A stretch of DNA of 5,633 nt from the NCBI GenBank assembly GCA_021806345.1, contig JAJZXP010000181.1, positions 1 to 5,633 on the forward strand, read 5' to 3'. The notes under the pieces were generated by a model, which had not been told where the DNA came from, made no database searches, and was given only the letters and a program-made list of their open reading frames with translations. Positions 4,689-5,633 of this stretch are shown in pieces. Source of the stretch: Thermoplasmata archaeon. GTDB taxonomy: Archaea; Thermoplasmatota; Thermoplasmata; Thermoplasmatales; Thermoplasmataceae. Numbering within the stretch: position 1 is the stretch's first letter; each line of letters starts with the position of its first letter. Made by a program: the position numbers and the translations under genes.

Positions 4689-4862
4689 TATTCGACGTAC
4701 CTCTGCTGCGACAGTGTAACTCGTCATTTCTCGTAGCAAGATGAAGTGGATCTTTGATCACTGCCTCAGGGAGATCAGGAAAAAATGGGTTAAGGGCAAA
4801 TCCGGCCCGAGAAGTTAAGTTATTTCGTATTTTCCACTGCCTTATCAACTGAGGAAATTTAG
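4689..4862. other. Gap after the AhpD-like gene
   Basis: A 25-codon ORF (4741-4818) encodes a basic peptide, beginning MKWIFDHCLREIRKKW, in a frame open from 4720. It may be a remnant or chance. Longer minus-strand frames here run into the AhpD-like gene antisense and are not credible. No clear terminator is seen. Confidence 0.3.
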
Positions 4863-5156
4863 ACGCAATGTTGCCGGAATATCTCCACGATCTTAGTTTC
4901 TAGGGTTGTTTCCTTTAACGGAATTGCGCATTCCTTTTTGGGAGGAAATGCCAATATTACACTCTCCCCAAGTATGTATCATACAGAAATTTACGGCAAC
5001 GCATTGCTATAAAATGAATTAAATGTTTCCCTTTCCGCAGGTCAGTACGGGTGGACACACCCTCCATCTCAAATTTCGTTGTGGTTCATCATATCCTTCC
5101 CACAATACGGAGAACCGGATTCAGTCATCCAGTCAACCAATAGTGTGAGTCAATAA
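4863..5156 (+). pseudogene. Decayed gene for a secreted or surface protein, split by an in-frame stop
   Basis: One frame runs from after TAG (4860-4862) to TAA (5154-5156), broken only by TAA at 5010-5012. The first part has 49 codons and includes SFNGIAHSFLGGNANITLSP and SMYHTEIYGNALL. The second has 47 codons and includes NELNVSLSAGQYGWTHPPSQ and SLWFIISFPQYGEPDSVIQS. The Asn/Ser/Thr/Tyr/Gly-rich, Lys-poor composition with aromatic and Pro turns is typical of extracytoplasmic archaeal proteins and unlike the K/E-rich TA genes nearby. There is no start codon or signal peptide, so both ends appear lost. I do not recognise a family. A competing 36-codon minus-strand ORF (4957-5067) is possible but less convincing. 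Confidence 0.35.
4924..4954. repeat. Bulged inverted repeat, about 11 bp
   Basis: TTG-GCATT-CCT (from 4924, bulge at 4927) pairs with AGG-AATGC-CAA (ending 4954, bulge at 4946) around a 7-base loop (4936-4942). No T-run follows. It lies in the presumed pseudogene and may be chance or a decayed structural element. Confidence 0.28.
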
Positions 5157-5158
5157 AA

Positions 5159-5185
5159 CCTGCACTGTTATGAAATATATGCAGG
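5159..5185. repeat. Short inverted repeat upstream of the third TA operon
   Basis: CCTGCA (5159-5164) and TGCAGG (5180-5185) are perfectly complementary over 6 bp with a 15-base spacer. They lie 51-77 bases before the antitoxin ATG, so they may be an outer operator. Confidence 0.25.
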
Positions 5186-5188
5186 ATT

Positions 5189-5214
5189 CTTTACGTAAGG
5201 TAAAGCCATTATAT
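5189..5214 (+). promoter_or_regulatory. Promoter and candidate operator of the third TA operon
   Basis: CTTTAC (5189-5194) and GTAAAG (5200-5205) form a 6-bp inverted repeat with a 5-base spacer, abutting ATTATAT (5208-5214). That TATA-like box is centred 25 bases before the ATG at 5236, again leaderless. An AbrB-type dimer bound to the repeat would block the BRE/TATA region. Confidence 0.42.
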
Positions 5215-5235
5215 GTGCAGAGGATAATATAACAA

Positions 5236-5463
5236 ATGGCTAAGAAAGGCACAATAAGTTCAAAGGGTCAAATAACGCTTCCCAAGGACTTGAGGAAGAA
5301 ATACCATTTGAACGAAGGAGAGAGTGTTCTTATATTGGATTCTGGTGAAGGTATTCTCATCAAGCACGGAAAGGAGACCCTGAGAGGTATCCTAAAGGGA
5401 AAGATCGACATTGAGGAACTGGAAAAAGATGTCAAGAATCTAAGAGAAGAGTGGAAGATGTGA
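5236..5463 (+). CDS. vapB: SpoVT/AbrB-type antitoxin
   Basis: This 75-residue protein has an N-terminal swapped-hairpin DNA-binding domain of AbrB/MazE type at residues about 1-48: KKGTISSKGQITLPKDLRKK, then GESVLILDSGEGILIKHG. The phrase S-K-G-Q-I-T-L-P-K is diagnostic. The C-terminal part, LRGILKGKIDIEELEKDVKNLREEW, is a charged helix that would bind the toxin. The ATG at 5236 follows a TATA-like box at leaderless spacing. The stop TGA (5461-5463) overlaps the downstream toxin start by four bases (GTGA). This is a third antitoxin class within about 3.4 kb. Confidence 0.87.
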   Translation: MAKKGTISSKGQITLPKDLRKKYHLNEGESVLILDSGEGILIKHGKETLRGILKGKIDIEELEKDVKNLREEWKM

Positions 5464-5633
5464 CAGACTTCATAACAGATGCTGTGGGACTTGCTAGGTA
5501 TCTTGAAGATAGTCTGCCAGACTCTGCATCGGATGCATTTGGTAAAGCTGAACGAGGAGAGGCTTCAATCCTGGTTCCTCAAATAGTAGTGGGTGAGTTT
5601 ATTTACATTGCTATGAAAGGAAGACTAAAGCTT
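5460..5633 (+). CDS. vapC: VapC-type PIN toxin, N-terminal part, cut by the window end
   Basis: Fifty-eight codons are visible from GTG 5460, which overlaps the antitoxin stop. They read MTDFITDAVGLARYLEDSLP, then VPQIVVGEFIYIAMKGRLK. Asp7 and Glu46 match the first two acidic positions of a PIN active site; the last two Asp should lie beyond the window. The frame is open to the last base. Typical PIN toxins are 120-145 residues, so a little under half is seen. It was missed as a complete ORF only because it has no stop here and starts with GTG. Pairing of an AbrB-type antitoxin with a PIN toxin is well known in archaea. Confidence 0.82.
   Translation, partial: MTDFITDAVGLARYLEDSLPDSASDAFGKAERGEASILVPQIVVGEFIYIAMKGRLKL

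Noticed and set aside
4428..4848. Minus-strand ORFs of 103 and 69 codons overlapping the AhpD-like gene
   Set aside because: They are antisense to a well-supported gene, with Arg/Phe/Pro-rich compositions typical of shadow frames and no promoter or family match.
5049..5062. GGGTG/CACCC hairpin with GACA loop
   Set aside because: A 5-bp stem is expected by chance, and it falls within the presumed decayed coding frame.
4957..5067. 36-codon minus-strand ORF opposite the presumed pseudogene
   Set aside because: It is Lys/Arg-rich and has no family, and the plus-strand frame spans a longer stretch with protein-like composition; kept only as a competing explanation.
1..5633. Window ends TGCAG and AAGCTT, suggesting a PstI-HindIII cloned fragment
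   Set aside because: The first base of a PstI site is missing and internal sites for both enzymes occur (CTGCAG at 1679-1684, AAGCTT at 601-606), so coincidence is likely.
1..5633. CRISPR array, transposon ends, tRNA or rRNA genes
   Set aside because: No regularly spaced repeats, transposase motifs, paired terminal repeats, or tRNA arm and rRNA signatures were found on either strand.

Overview
The window looks archaeal, most like an AT-rich member of the Thermoplasmatales or a relative (a Ferroplasma/Cuniculiplasma-type genome). This is an inference from four things: genes that begin about 25 bases after an A/T-rich TATA-like box with no leader, PIN/VapB modules of archaeal type, K/E-rich small proteins, and moderate A+T content. 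No rRNA or tRNA is present to confirm it.

Layout, left to right. Bases 1-319 hold a possible C-terminal tail of a gene entering from the left. Bases 320-664 encode a membrane-anchored OB-fold protein. Bases 842-1780 (minus strand) encode an HNH endonuclease of the restriction type, with a near-perfect 22-bp palindrome upstream. Three toxin-antitoxin (TA) operons follow, each with a PIN-domain VapC ribonuclease but a different antitoxin fold: DUF217-type VapB (2127-2772), a ribbon-helix-helix-like VapB (3275-3890), and a SpoVT/AbrB-type antitoxin (5236-5633, whose toxin is cut by the window end). Between the second and third sits an AhpD-like carboxymuconolactone decarboxylase family protein (4221-4688), which has Asn where the family's catalytic Glu normally sits.

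The gaps are not empty. The minus strand at 2972-3121 encodes a convincing 49-residue single-span membrane protein too short for ordinary gene calling. The plus strand at 4863-5156 looks like a decayed secreted-protein gene split by an in-frame stop. Several weaker open fragments (1-222, 2796-2969, 1868-1969 minus, 2012-2155) suggest repeated insertion and decay.

Together this reads as an accessory or defence-type island: an orphan endonuclease plus clustered TA modules in a background of gene remnants. I see no CRISPR array, transposase, integrase, tRNA or rRNA. No single clearly new multi-gene system is evident. The items most worth a second look are the small membrane protein, the palindrome upstream of the HNH gene, the motif shared between TA promoters, and the altered AhpD-like active site.
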